Part shown: positions 1-13,200 of the stretch, piece after piece
Layout of the letters: each line of letters starts with the position of its first letter
Position numbering within the stretch: the stretch's first letter is position 1
Origin: Sycobia sp. Sy_11
Taxonomy: Eukaryota; Arthropoda; Insecta; Hymenoptera; Epichrysomallidae
NCBI GenBank assembly: GCA_018907035.1
Contig: JACCIC010000001.1
Location: 5,635,001-5,699,000 of the forward strand
DNA: 64,000 nucleotides
Reading direction: 5' to 3'
Notes under the pieces: generated by a model
Database searches by the model: none
What the model was told of the DNA's origin: nothing
The model's input: only the letters and a program-made list of their open reading frames with translations
Program-made: the position numbers and the translations under genes

Positions 1-1007
1 AAGGACTCTCTCTCATTCTTTCTCTCTCTCTCTCTCTCGCTCTCTACCACTTTGTCTCTTCCCTTTCGTAGAGCGCAGTGCGCACTCTGTCGGTACTTAG
101 TGCGCTCATTCGTGTTTACGCCCGCGCACATTCGGTTTTCGAAACGGTAGATTTGCTGCAGTTATTATTACCTTACCATGTTTGCATTCGTTCATAAGTG
201 TGTGCATTCTCTTCCACGCACATGCTGGTTTCGGCGACAAATGTAAAGATAAATACGGAACGGGAAAGGTACGGGAAGACACACAAAGGTATATTTATGC
301 TATCAACGACACGGCATTTATTCCTACAACATTCATATATACGGTAGCTCGATAGCTACTCAGTCCTTGCGGGTTCTGGGACCCACTGGGAAGCACACGA
401 TAATTAAATGAACGTCGTCTATTCAGAGACGACTACGTAAGCCAATGCGACTAGGTCAACCTCGGGGACACGGTAGGTGAGGGAGATCGATCGCTGGAAT
501 ATGTACTGACCACTGAGTGCGCGTGCTGCTGCGCCGAACGCACGGTGGCAGACCGGGGAAATATACTCCTAATCTCATGTATAAATTCAAAAGGTAATAG
601 GCTACTTGTTGCTGATCCAGTCGTTCCTGTCGAGCTCTCTCTCTCTCTCTCTCTTTCTCTCTATCTTTCTTTCTGCTGTTGACCTCGGCACCACGTTGCG
701 CTCGTCGTCTCTCTCTTTTCTCTATGCTGGCTCGGTGGTGGTTTGGTAAGTATAGTCCAATCAAGTCTCCTCGCGAAGGTGCTGGAGTTGGGGATCGGTG
801 TCCTCCGGCCATTTAAATCCATGACTGATGTGGAGGTTATATTGCTGAATGGGAGAGATGCTGGTTGCTCCGATACTGGATGGAAATCAAGGAGCGACCC
901 TTCTTCCGCTCGGTACGCACTCTCGCGGTTCGTCGGTGACATTTTCGCGCAAATACTCGAGGTTTTTGTGAAAACACGTAAATGCCCAACCACCAATTTA
1001 GGCGCTT

Positions 1008-1056
<49 letters not shown>

Positions 1057-1250
1057 TGCGAATATTCCGTTAGTGGTACCAACTCGAAACAAAAAAAAAT
1101 GCAAAAATTGATGAAACAGATATCTAGCCTATGTCCTTCCGAAGATAATATATATTTCAAATTTCAGAACAATCGGTTCAGTTGGTTTTTTGTTTAACAT
1201 GTAGAAACAAAAACACGCTTTGTCTTTATAAAAGTATGATGATATGATAT
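1..1250. repeat. Low-complexity and microsatellite region upstream of the first protease exon
   Basis: Contains CT runs at the left edge and near 636-665, and a long TA run at about 1011-1054. Between them is mixed-composition sequence with many CpGs. Open frames here are only microsatellite translations (runs of Tyr-Ile or Arg-Glu). I found no further exon of the serine protease homologue that ends at 1587, so its upstream exons probably lie left of the window. Confidence 0.6.
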
Positions 1251-1353
1251 GATATATGTGCATGAACATATATATATATATATATATAATGATATATATT
1301 TCTGTAATACTCTGATTTATAACGTACTAATAAGCTATATTCATACTTTGCAG

Positions 1354-1587
1354 TCTGATAATGGTGCTCCCCTTGTTGTTGATGGTAATAAGCTTATAGG
1401 AATCGTTACCGACTATGATAGAGAGTGCGACGATACTCTAACTGGTACAATATATACGAAAGTAGCAAATTACAAAGACTTTATTGAAGGACTAAAAACA
1501 GGTAACCATATACCAGGTACCGTCGGTTATCCGAATAATAAATTTATTCCTCCTATACAAGGGAAAAGAAAAAATATGATTCAATAA
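1354..1587 (+). CDS. Serine protease homologue, C-terminal exon only (partial)
   Basis: Last exon of a chymotrypsin-fold (S1) protein. It opens after a pyrimidine-rich acceptor (ttgcag, 1348-1353) in phase 0 and ends at TAA 1585-1587. It reads SDNGAPLVVDGNKLIGIV, the family's GDSGGPLV block. The catalytic Ser195 position is Asn and the oxyanion-hole glycines are altered, so the product cannot be an ordinary serine protease. A later Cys and the 'YTKVANYKDFIEGL' helix match the C-terminal barrel. A basic tail follows. The exon has the same start phase, length and text as the last exon of the gene at 3474-19052, so the two are tandem paralogues. Upstream exons are not in the window. Serine protease homologues often act as cofactors or decoys in immunity or as secreted venom or gut proteins; which one applies here is unknown. 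Confidence 0.8.
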   Translation, partial: SDNGAPLVVDGNKLIGIVTDYDRECDDTLTGTIYTKVANYKDFIEGLKTGNHIPGTVGYPNNKFIPPIQGKRKNMIQ

Positions 1588-2895
1588 GGTAAACTTAAAT
1601 TGATTATATATGATGCATTGAAAGTTGTAAACAATTATATATTCCATAAAATAAACATTAATCTAATATTTTTTTATATTAATATGAACATTATCCCACT
1701 AGATATCATCATTTCGTTTATCTTTAGAAAACATACGTTTTATGATGTATTTAATTTGCTCCATTAGTTAAGTAGCGAATACAAATTAGACCGTGCATTC
1801 CGAGAAGTCCGAGACATTTTCGAGCTTGAATGAATAAATTTAGTTATTAATAAAATATTTTTTAAATACTTCTATTTTTAGTTTATTTTCTAAATATAAA
1901 CGAATTACTATTATATTTCTATAGTTTTATACTGAACTTATAAATATTTTTATCTTGCAATATCCTGCTTTGAAATTTATAAAAATGCTGATTTTATTTA
2001 ATTTTTTTATGCACTAGTTTACAATTATCAAAATTTACTTTTGTAGTTACTTTTTAAAAAAAATTTTAGTGCCTTGTGTACAGTTCTGATAATAATTTTC
2101 TGCTATTTATTCAGCTTATATCTACAAGTATACACAATTCTAGAGTCGTATTTTATATTTGTTATTACATAAAAAATGTACAACTTTTACCGCCCTCCCA
2201 TATATTCCTGCGGGGTCTAGCGTTCTGATACGCGACCTATGGAATCCTAGGTTGGCAATGTGTTTTTAATGAAAAAAGTATAATTTAATTTTTTATTACT
2301 AATTTCGTAGCTAGCTCTTCGACTATGTTATGTTGATAAGAGCAGTAGCTGGCATGCTCTATCAATGGCTACTTCTCGCACACCTGAAATTATTTTCTAT
2401 AATCCAGGAAATTTGGAAATAAACTAGTAAAATGAAAATATAACTAAAGGAAGAATTCAATGGTCTTATGGCGGGTTCTCTTCAGGCCATAATTGATACG
2501 GCAGCTTAAAAAATCTCTGTACCAGATTTGATTTATGAAGGCGTTTCTCTCTAAGTGATATCATGTTCTCTTTACCTGGAGATCTCAAATTGTAACATTG
2601 CCGTGTAGTAATGCAGATGTGTGCTGTACGACTTAGATATCATCGTTAAAGAACAATTTATAAACACACAGAATATTAAAAAAAAATAAAGAATTTACTG
2701 CTTCCAATTCTAAAATGAATTTAATTCTTATTTTCTGAAATCTGACCTTAAAGTCTTTAAGATTGTGTTTTGAAATCTAAATAACTTTATTTTACAGAAA
2801 TATTAAATTAAAAATTTATTTCATCCAGTGACTACATGCTACGAATATATTATATAGATATATATGTGTATACTATATATAATATATTCATAGTA

Positions 2896-2944
<49 letters not shown>

Positions 2945-3473
2945 GAATATATATATATATATATATATATGTATACAGAGAACAATTTACATTCAGTTGA
3001 TCTCGAATAGTTGATTTGGAAAAACATATTATTGATTCAATTTTCTGTTTGTATGAAGTTAAAAATTAAAAAATAATGTCATACTTAATTTAACTTAAAC
3101 GATTGTAGCTTCAATACATTTAAGTGTAAAACAACAATAGCAATTCTTTTCAAATACTTTTGCTATTCAAATCAATGAATTGTTACTTTAAACGTGAATT
3201 ATAATAGAAAATCCAGAGTTGACAATTAAAATTAAAAAAAAAAAGAAGTTCGATAAGAACGTTCTGGAAGCTTCAATAATACCTATTGGAAAAGCATATT
3301 AATTATAATATATATTGAGTTCACAGAAAAAATAGAATACTTATCTTTTCATTTATATTTAAAGTAGCGTATAGTTGAATAACAACGCTTTACTGTAGAT
3401 ATATATATGATCAAGTATATCTCTTTTAATGAACAGTATAGTAATATTTTGTCAATACTAAATAGACCTAAAA
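1588..3473. other. AT-rich intergenic DNA with TA arrays
   Basis: No coding feature supported. A TA-rich palindromic block occupies about 2841-2971. A small GC-richer patch at 2190-2260 has no recognisable content. The last few hundred bases before 3474 would hold the promoter of the second serine protease homologue, but I see no convincing core element. Confidence 0.5.
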
Positions 3474-3534
3474 ATGATTTATTATAAGTTACTCTTTGTT
3501 TTTGGTCTTTCATTTAATTTTATCAATCACAATT
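3474..3534 (+). CDS. Exon 1 of the serine protease homologue: signal peptide
   Basis: ATG at 3474 begins a 20-codon hydrophobic leader that ends one base into a codon at a textbook donor (gtaagtaac, 3535). The next supported exon begins two bases before a codon boundary at 16961, so the phases fit exactly and give '...NHN-Y-ATLVMEKIIGA'. No other good leader with this phase was noticed between here and 16961. Confidence 0.65.
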
Positions 3535-6500
3535 GTAAGTAACTATAAATTTATTTATTTATTTTTATATATGAAAAACTGTCTTACTTAAGTTCATAAT
3601 ACAACTAAGGAAACAATAACTTGTAGATTTTATTCGATTTTATTTATGAACAAAATTTTCTCATAACCTAATAAAGCTATTGCAATTACATGTTACATAG
3701 TATTGGTAAAGCGTATGTCATTCTGATAAAGTTTTGAAAAGGATTGCTCCGAAAAAAATTTCCATAATATGTTTACGATCATTTGTTATCAATTTTTCTT
3801 GCAATTCTGTGCATATCGTAGACCAATGTGTATCTCAAAAATTATTTTTTTATAAGTCAGACAAAAAAATAATTTTGGATCATATAAATTGAATGTAGCG
3901 TCAATTTAAATAGTCCTTTCTGTATTTTGTTCTATAACTTTTTAATAACGGAGGTCTTTCCTCTTGTTACAGATTAAGTTATAATAATCATCACTTATAT
4001 TAAAACCCTTGAAAGTAATTTAACGTTTATTTAATGTAAAAACTGAAAGCACGTTAATTAAAATTTTTCAATCGTCATTTAACATTAAAAGCAACAGTTT
4101 GTTCAAACTGTGCGCAGTCACGTTTACTGCTGCGACGTGTACTGTGGTTTGGATGCGTTAGCGTGTTTTGCGATATTAAAGCATCGACCAAGACCGAGTT
4201 TTACTTAGTCCTGGGTGGTCCCTGGCCCTTGATCTAAGAAGCAACGTAGAGAAAAATGATACGGTTACATAATTATTATTTGGCCGAACCTGCGTTGCGG
4301 GCATAAATGATGAAATATTTGACCAAAGAGGTTTGTTCGAAAAGTAATACATTTTAAATTTTGTGCAAGAAATGTGTGCTCTGAACATTGGCGAGGCGCT
4401 TTCTCCAGACGTCGAGCAAACAAGGTAATTAAAATTAAATAATTTTTAAATTGTTGAGTGATTTTCATTTCAATAAATAACACCTTCAATGTACCTTTCA
4501 CACATCTTTCTGAAGGTATAGAATATCTAGTATAAACCAAGGGGAACAACTCTTAAGAAGAATCAATGAACTACAGATATAACCTCAAATTTATTGTACA
4601 ATTTTTCGGTATGTCTATATTATTTTGCATAGATCTAGTATTAATTACTCAGAAATTTTAGACTTTATTAATTTTTTTTATATTATCCAATGACCCCCTA
4701 TTTATGCTTCCAAATATCAGTCTACGAATTAAATACAGATCTATGGTCCAAATAAACGGAAGTCTACGATGTGTTTGTAAACCAAGCATATGTAAATTAT
4801 TACAGCGGTACTTGTGTCAATCGGCCAAGACCGGGATTTGAACTCGGATCACCAAGTTACTAATCCTTCGCTCTAGCGATCGAGCCATCGTAGGCCTCAT
4901 TTTCATTTTATTCATAAATATGAATTAAGTTTTTATATCAAGATATGATCACTTAAGACCGGGAAAACACTACTTTAATATTTTGTTAATATTTTTAAAA
5001 AATATTTCAAACTTCCTTAAAAATCAAATAGATATGCTAGGTTGTGACTACCATAGTTACAAATATAGGCAATGCTGCTATAGCCTTACAGCTATCCCTG
5101 GACGATGATCTTACTGTTGGTTTAACTCAATCATTATTTTTACAGTCTGACAAGTAAGAGCGTGGGTGTACTAATTTATACAAAAAATTATTTGATGAAA
5201 CTTTCATATTTATATATACTTTGTACACATTACAAATGATGATGAAATTCGGTCAATAATGTATCCATTCACCACCGGCGTTGATAATTGCCTGGCATCT
5301 CCGATGCATGCTTTCTACTAATTTGATGGTGTATTATAGTCTCAACGATCTCCAGATCTGACAAATTTGGTAAAACAACGGCTTCAAAGTGTGTGTGCGT
5401 CTTCCACGAAATTTCTATTTAATGTATGCCCACACATTTTCAATAAGGTTTGCATTGGGCAAGTGCGACGGTAAATCCAATGTAGCAATACCAGATCGAG
5501 TCTTCCACTCAGCACTGAACTTGCTACGGTGTTTAGGATCGTTGTCCTCCTGCAGATTCCAATCTTCATTTTTTCTGATGAACGATCGTTTGGCAGATGA
5601 CAGTAAAGATTTTTCATAGATTTTTATCATTTTCTCGACCTTTGGGTTATCAATAAAGAGGTGCAAAGTGCCGAATCGTTGGTTTGAAAAGCAGTCTCAA
5701 AAATGCACCTTTATTCCGTGTTTTACTGTCCGCTGAATAAGCCTACTAGTACAAGTTGACCAGGCTAGCGTGAGGACATAACGTACCCATATAGAACATT
5801 TATCAGTAAAAATTACATTTTCAAAATCTCTATCAATATTCTCATGCACTCAAGCGAGTCGCTTTGTGACATGTTTTTCAATCAACAGAGACTTCTTGAT
5901 TGTCTTGCGTCATTTCAGGCCATGCGTACGAAGATGTATTCGGATAGTTTTGTAAGATATATCTAAACCTTTTGCCATTAATTTTGCTTGTCTTTGATCG
6001 CGACGAACAGTTTTCTGAAGAGGTCGTATATAAAAGTACATTATGTTTTAAAAAATCCGCTGACTACTTTTGATTATTTTATTTCACCAGTTCCTATTTT
6101 ATACAGTCGCTTCAGATGAGGCCATTGACGTTTCCGCCTCTATTCTGCGGGCCCCTCGCGTCGTAGATGTAACGTACGTGTTGTGAGATATAGCAAAACA
6201 AACGTCGTTTGCGAGTGAGACAACGGAAATCGCAGCACACGATACGAGTTCTTGCGAGTCGATAGCGCCCGCTTCTGTCAACTAGCTCAAAGGGTTGAGA
6301 TAGTGATGACGTGTAGACGTGAGTGGATACGAGATCTACGCATTGTTCGGACCGTTATGGTCTCGCTACATTCATCTCGGGTCACGTAGAAATAACTTTC
6401 TAAGTTTAGAATAGGGAACATTATTTATATTAAGATTTCTTCGCTAGTTACAAATTTTTTTGGTTATTTTTTATTTTTCTTAATCTCTTTTAACTTTCAA

Positions 6501-9500
6501 GAAATTGTTTTTTTAAATAAGCTTACCATGGAACCGCTATTACTTCAAAAAATTAAATTGTTTGATCTATTTTATTCTAATAGTATTTTATCATTATTAA
6601 TTGAAAAATACATTAATTATTCGCTTAAAAAGTTATTATTTATATTTAGATGCAGGCAGAATTCTTCAATTTAAATAATTAATTATTAAACTTATCAACG
6701 ACAAAATAAGAGTTTTAATAATTTTTCTGTAAATGAAGGTCAAAAAGCTGGTGATTACTGTATTTTCTAAAAATGTTTTTTTTTGTGTTATTTAACGTCG
6801 CTCTATTTATACTACCAAATATTGGTACTAATCAGCAACGGAGGTCTACTAATTTGAAATTTCGGAAACTAAATAATATTATAAATTAAATTTTTAAGAG
6901 AAAGCATGAAATATGGTACATTCTTATTTAGATGTAATATTAGGTTGTCAAATATCTCCCTTCCGCCTTTTTGTCTTATGAATTTCGCGGCTATGTACAA
7001 AGCGCTACAGAGCTCGTATTTGACAATACTATACATCATTTGAAAGGTCTTGACATAATGTACAAAACGACGCTATATATGATTAGTTTGGATATTGCGA
7101 TCAAAAGTTATAGACGTGTAAACATGGAGTTCACTAACGCCGAAATTCGCGCTATTTTAATGTTTAGGTGGCCACACCCAGAATGCTAATGAGAGTTTTC
7201 ATTCGACCGTTTCGCTAATGACTCCAAAACATCTGCATTCTCGGTTTAAAATTATTGAAATTGCTGCTATTATTGCTGTGGGTATATTCAACGAGGGATA
7301 CAGTTCCATTTGAAAGATCATGAATAATGTGGACATTCAAATTGGGATTCAATGCAAAATATTTGCTGAAAATGCGGACCGTGACCGGATAGCTCGGCAG
7401 AACCGGCGCAGCAATGTGTCGAAAGACGCCCGACTAACCCGAAAGCAACAACGTCTTCAAGAAAATGCCTTATTGGATGAAGCTGCCGGAATATTGTATG
7501 CGCCAGGGGTCGTAGATTAATCGATAACACATTAAAATCAGTAGTTTTTTAGTTACTTTATAGTATTGTTGTCTATTTATACCTAAGGGCTGAAATGTTT
7601 CTTATTCAAAAAGTACTTTTTTAAACAAAAATATAACAAAAAAAATGAATTTACAATTTTGTAATTTGTTATACCTTTGTAGGTAAGCATAGAGCGAAAT
7701 TACACTACTAATCGAAAACTGTTTCTTTTTTTGTTTAGATCACCCAAAAAATTTGAAAAAATTAGGCCAAATACAAGTTGGCTGGTCACGTTGTGAACTA
7801 CAGCGCCGCATAGCACTGCCATTTTCTTCGTTTTTTTTTAAATAAAAATTCACTTAAAGTATAATTATAGTGTGTAAACATAATATTAAGATTTTGGAAA
7901 TAATAAATGTTTTTGTCTCTTCAAAAAAAATTCTTAAAACACCCATCATTTTTTCGTTTCTAAAGGAGTTGCCCCTGAAAGCAGATGGTGACTAGCGACG
8001 AAAAATGGATCACATACGACAATATCAAGCGAGAACGGTCGTGGTCCAAGGCCAGTGGATCCTTCCAAACAGTGGCCAAGCCGGTGTTGACGGCCAGGAA
8101 GGTTTTGTTGTGTGTTTCGTGGGACTGGAAGGGAATCATCCACTATGAGCTGCCCCCATATAGCCAGACGCTTAATTCTACCATCTACTATGAATAACTG
8201 AACCGCTTGAAGCAGGCTATCGACCAGAAGCATCCACAATTGGCCAACAGGAAGGGTGTAGTGTTCCACCAAGACAACGCCAGACCACACACTTCGTTGT
8301 TGACTCGGCAGAAGCTACGGGAGTTCGGATGGAAAGATTTATCGAACCATCATATAGCCCGGACATAGTGCCAAGTGATTACCACTTGTTCCTGTCCATG
8401 TCGAACGCCCTTAGTGGTGTAAAGTTGGACTCAAAAGAGGCTTGCGAAAAGTGGCTGCCCGAGTTCTTCGCAAATAAGAAGACTACACTTTTAGTGTAGA
8501 AAAGCTCGTCCTATCCTGATTCCTTTACGAAAATACATTAATGCTTATTGTTTGAACTTAAAGACCTGGGATCGCCAATATAATCCGTTCGTGCCGTTAA
8601 CATTTTCAAAACAATCATTATTATTCAATAATGCGTGTCCAGGTGGAAGGCACTGTAATATAACAAAATATATTGTTAAAGTTCCCGGATCCTTATTGCA
8701 CGTACGGCAACGAAAAATTCAAATATTAGAAACGAATGTGTACCCTTCTACGAGAGGGGTATTATGAAGTTGCCGTCTAGATGGAAGCAGATTATTAAAC
8801 AAAACGGCGGATATTTGAAGTAAATCCGACCACTGTAACACTTTTTATAAAGCATTGAATGAAGAGTAAAAAAGCTGAAGAGAGATATTTGACAACCTAA
8901 TACTTCTCTCTAATTAAAGTCTAAATTACACTTGTGATATTAAGGAAGTATATTCTCATGTTATAGTATTCTAACTGATTGTTTCCCTACGCTATTCATG
9001 AGATTTTGTGCATTCATGTTTAAAAACAAAAATATATATCAATATTCTAAACAAACAGAATCGTGAGTAATAAATAAAATCAAATTATAAGCTGGCCTAC
9101 AACTGACTTAATATATATGCACTTATCTTAGCACATAGGTGTTTTCGATAAGCATGGCTACACACTATCACAATTGTAATAATTCAACAGAAGGTCCAAC
9201 CCAAGAAAATATATTCCAAGGTAAAATCTATGCCAGTTGTAATAAACTATTTACTGGGAGGTTTAATAATAAGAGTTTAAAAACAGTGTTGAACTAAATT
9301 GAATTTTAATATATAATAAATGAAATACAAATGATAATTACCTTAGTATATACGAGACACGAATAAGCATTTCTGGGCTCACATAGCGCCCTTTATAGAC
9401 TTGCAGTCTTTCTTATTGCGGGTCAAATTTCGGGCGATAAGCCCCATTTGTCGATCGGAGCCTAAACACTTCGCGCAGCCGGACGCTCAGAGAACCCGAG

Positions 9501-10202
9501 GTGGTCATCCAACACCGTCCAAACTTCTTTTAAAATTCTCGAAATTTTCTTAAAGCTAAAATACAGTCACCGTATTTGTGAATCTATCGAAGAGCTATTA
9601 GAAAGAAAATTTCTGAATTTTCCGTCACAGTTGGTATCAATTGCTTTTATGGAAGCATAACCAGTTAAATCTCTTTCGTAAAATCTCAAGATTTTCCTCC
9701 GACTAGTATTTGATTACCATAGTTGTAAATCATATAAAAGTCAGTCTTTAGGAAAATCTTCGGTTTTATGGTACAAATTAAGGGTACACCTTAGTTGTAT
9801 ACAATTTTGTGGCCTTTGACGAAGGTTTTCTCTCGATCCTAATTTCAATAATTAATTAACTTTGAACTCAGTTAAATTAAATCAAATCATTCAGAGTTCA
9901 ATTCAAAATTTAAAATTATAAATTATTGAATAAGATTTAAAATTTCCGACGATGATTTCATCGAGAATTACTTGATATCTCGTATATACTTACATATCAG
10001 TTATAAACAGTTTTTCTATTTTTTAATTTATGTGGCGCCGTTTTGTCCGAGGAGATCACATATGCATTTCTTCCTTATATTATTATTTCGGAAATATTGT
10101 ATTACATTAATATCTTATTTATGTTATTTTCTCAATCTTAAAACTAAACATTTTCCGTAGTATAATTTATAACCATATATAATTATATAAAGAAATATTA
10201 AA

Positions 10203-10250
<48 letters not shown>

Positions 10251-13200
10251 GTTGACGCAATATTATAAAACTTCTTGAAACTATTATACATTATTTTAAT
10301 ATAATATCAGACTAAATAATTCTAACATTGAAAATCATAAAATTACATTTAAATTTACAGCTCTACTTTCTTAACAATCAACATACATAAATCTATCAGT
10401 GATAATGAAAATATCTTATTTTTAAATTTTAGTGCAAACAATATAAAGACGTCTACATGAAGCTAATGACTATATAATTATAACTAGAAATTTAATCGAT
10501 GAATAACGACTTTAATTCTAGAAATGATAAAGGTGGAGACTTACTATTAAAATTGATACTAATTCTTAAATCTATTTTCGTTTCTGTTCATAACACCAGT
10601 GCTACACAAACAAATGGTAAAATTTCCGAAAGATAATCAAGCTGCAGTGATTGACTCTATAGATAGATCTTCGTTAGATGATTATATTTATCAGATAGTC
10701 AAACTGGCCAATAAGGAAGATTTAAAGGCAGTCTTCAGAATTTTAAATAATGGAATATGTATCTATTTTGTTACAAAAAATAATACACGGTTTCAATGAA
10801 AAGAAAAAACTATCAGTCTCGGAAATAAAGTATCAGCCTTCCGATATCTGATTTCCCGTGCTAAAAAAATTATACTATCAAACGTTATACCTTCGATACC
10901 TCACGAAATAGTGGGAAATTCTATAAAAGAATTAAATATAAAATAAGAATCAACAGTGTCATATATAGGAACGGGAGTATCAATCCCTGTTTGTGCACAC
11001 ATCGTAAGTTTTAGGAGGGAAATATATGTACACCCAGACTTTATAGAAAACATACCTAAATCTTTCCCTGTTGTTTACGAAACAAATAAATTCAGAATTT
11101 TTATTTATTTAATGCAGATTCTATAAATTACTTTATTTGCAAAGAAACCGGGCACCTATCAAAGCAATGTCCATTAAATATAAACAATACAAACACACAA
11201 GAGGTATATAAAATTTTCGATCCAATAAATCAATCACAGGTGCTTACAGAGTGTAAACAAAGTGAGTATAAGGATTTAAAAACTATCATAAGCCCAACTA
11301 TTGCAAATAATGGTCACATTAAGAACGTAAGAAAAATCGATGATTCATTCATTCACAGAAAGTGGGACGTTAACAGGCGTTAAAAGAACTCAATCTGATA
11401 TCAGTCTACCTTCTAGCTCACAGACCTCAGACAAAAAACGACAACCGCTAAAAGAAACCAAGAAGAGCCAAAAAAAGTTAAGAAAGATATAACTCACACA
11501 GAACAAAAATGTTTCGGAAGTACGAGGGCCTCTGTTTGATGTTCAAAGTTCGGGTCGGTTTGCGAGCATAATATGAAGGAATTTTTTGAACACGCAGTTG
11601 CTGCTGAACTACGTCTGACTTCGCTCAATGATATCCTCACTTGCCGTCGCTTGAGACTGAGCAGATGCGTCGTTGTGGTCGTAATAAACGAACCCTCGGA
11701 TCCCTGATCTAAAAAAGCTCGCTCTCAAGTGTGATTACGGTTAGGGCCTACTATTATTACCTAAGCAGTGGCGAGAATCACAGAATATTTCTGTGCAACG
11801 GCTATTGCAGTATGTATGTTAAGACTTGTGAAATTACTGCTTCTCGCTTCTTCATTTCGAGAATTATGCTCGGGGTTATGTGGTTAGACTACGTCCTGTA
11901 CTTCCCTCGAAATAAAGAAGTGTATGATATCTATCGCGACATTTAGCGCATCGTCCGGTGGAGCTGCAATTTTTGTAATTGTGTCGACCGAAATAATTCA
12001 AACAATGACGTAAATGCCGCGTATCCAAATAACATTGGTATGATGACTTCGCGATAAATCTTGCATATTTCGAAAGAGGCGTCAGTGCCATGCATAAGGG
12101 ACATTTCGAAGCGCTGGCTTTAAACGATGGAGACGTACTCGCGTGCAATATTTTCCGCGAACCTGGAAGAAGTCTACTAACTGGTGAATTCAGCTTATCC
12201 GTCTTATTATCGGCTTCAATCATACTGAGAGCATGAGCGCGGTTTTCTAAGAACAGCGTGAGTTCTGTGAATCTACGAAAACTGGGCGTGTATTCTGACT
12301 CGACATCGTCGAAAAGTGGGCTGGCAAGCGTTGCACAATCCTTCGCACTCAGTTTGGATTTCCAATACTTTCGAGATTCCTGATCCAATTGAGCACTCAG
12401 AATGAGCACTAGCTAAACATCCCAATGTTTGACATGCATTTTTAAGTTTAGCAGGGAGCGCGCATTCGCGCAATTGCCTGTCTTTCGGCTGTGAATGCGC
12501 GAATTTCCACTGCACATTGCCATTTCAAATGAGGCAAATTCATGAGTGCATTTAAATGGTTTGCAACCGTTAAGCGTGGATTATAAAATCGGAATAGAAT
12601 GCCTTCCACGTTGAAGCATAATTGACGTTAGTCGTTGTTATGTCTTTCACAAGATCAGCAGCCGGGCCCGTGAGACACGACTTCAAGTATTGTAATTTCA
12701 TCAAGTCTAAGCCCAAAACATTCTTCAACTGCTGTGAACAGATCTCTAAAACTCTCCCAATTCTCATACTTTCACAAAATGTATGGAGATCTAGCTTAGG
12801 GAGTTTGGCGCGCCGCGACGTTGAGTCCTGGAACAAGTTCATTCGCGGATCGACGTGAAGTGGCGTAATGACGAACTCTTTTCGAATTCTGCGCCCAAGA
12901 TCATGAGGCAATTAAGTTTATCCCCGTATGTAGTTTGCAATTGTGTAAATATTTCGTCTGTTATGTAATAATCGCTGTCTGCCTCATCTTGAGCTATGAT
13001 TGCAGTGCGAGTCTTATGCGCTTCCAACCAAATTTCATTAATGGCAGCAGGTCGCGACTGAACAATATTATTATTAAGAGTGTTACGGACTCACAAAAAC
13101 TTTTATTTTAAAAAAAAAAGAAAAAAAAAGTACAATTTTTAGTGTGTAATTTAATATTTAATTTGTAACTATTTTTGAATTTAGTTCGTAAGTTAAAAAT

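Noticed and set aside
11876..12409. Reading frame considered as a host gene
   Set aside because: Gag motifs (CPLCMA, CAKCRDRYHTLL) identify it as BEL/Pao retroelement debris.
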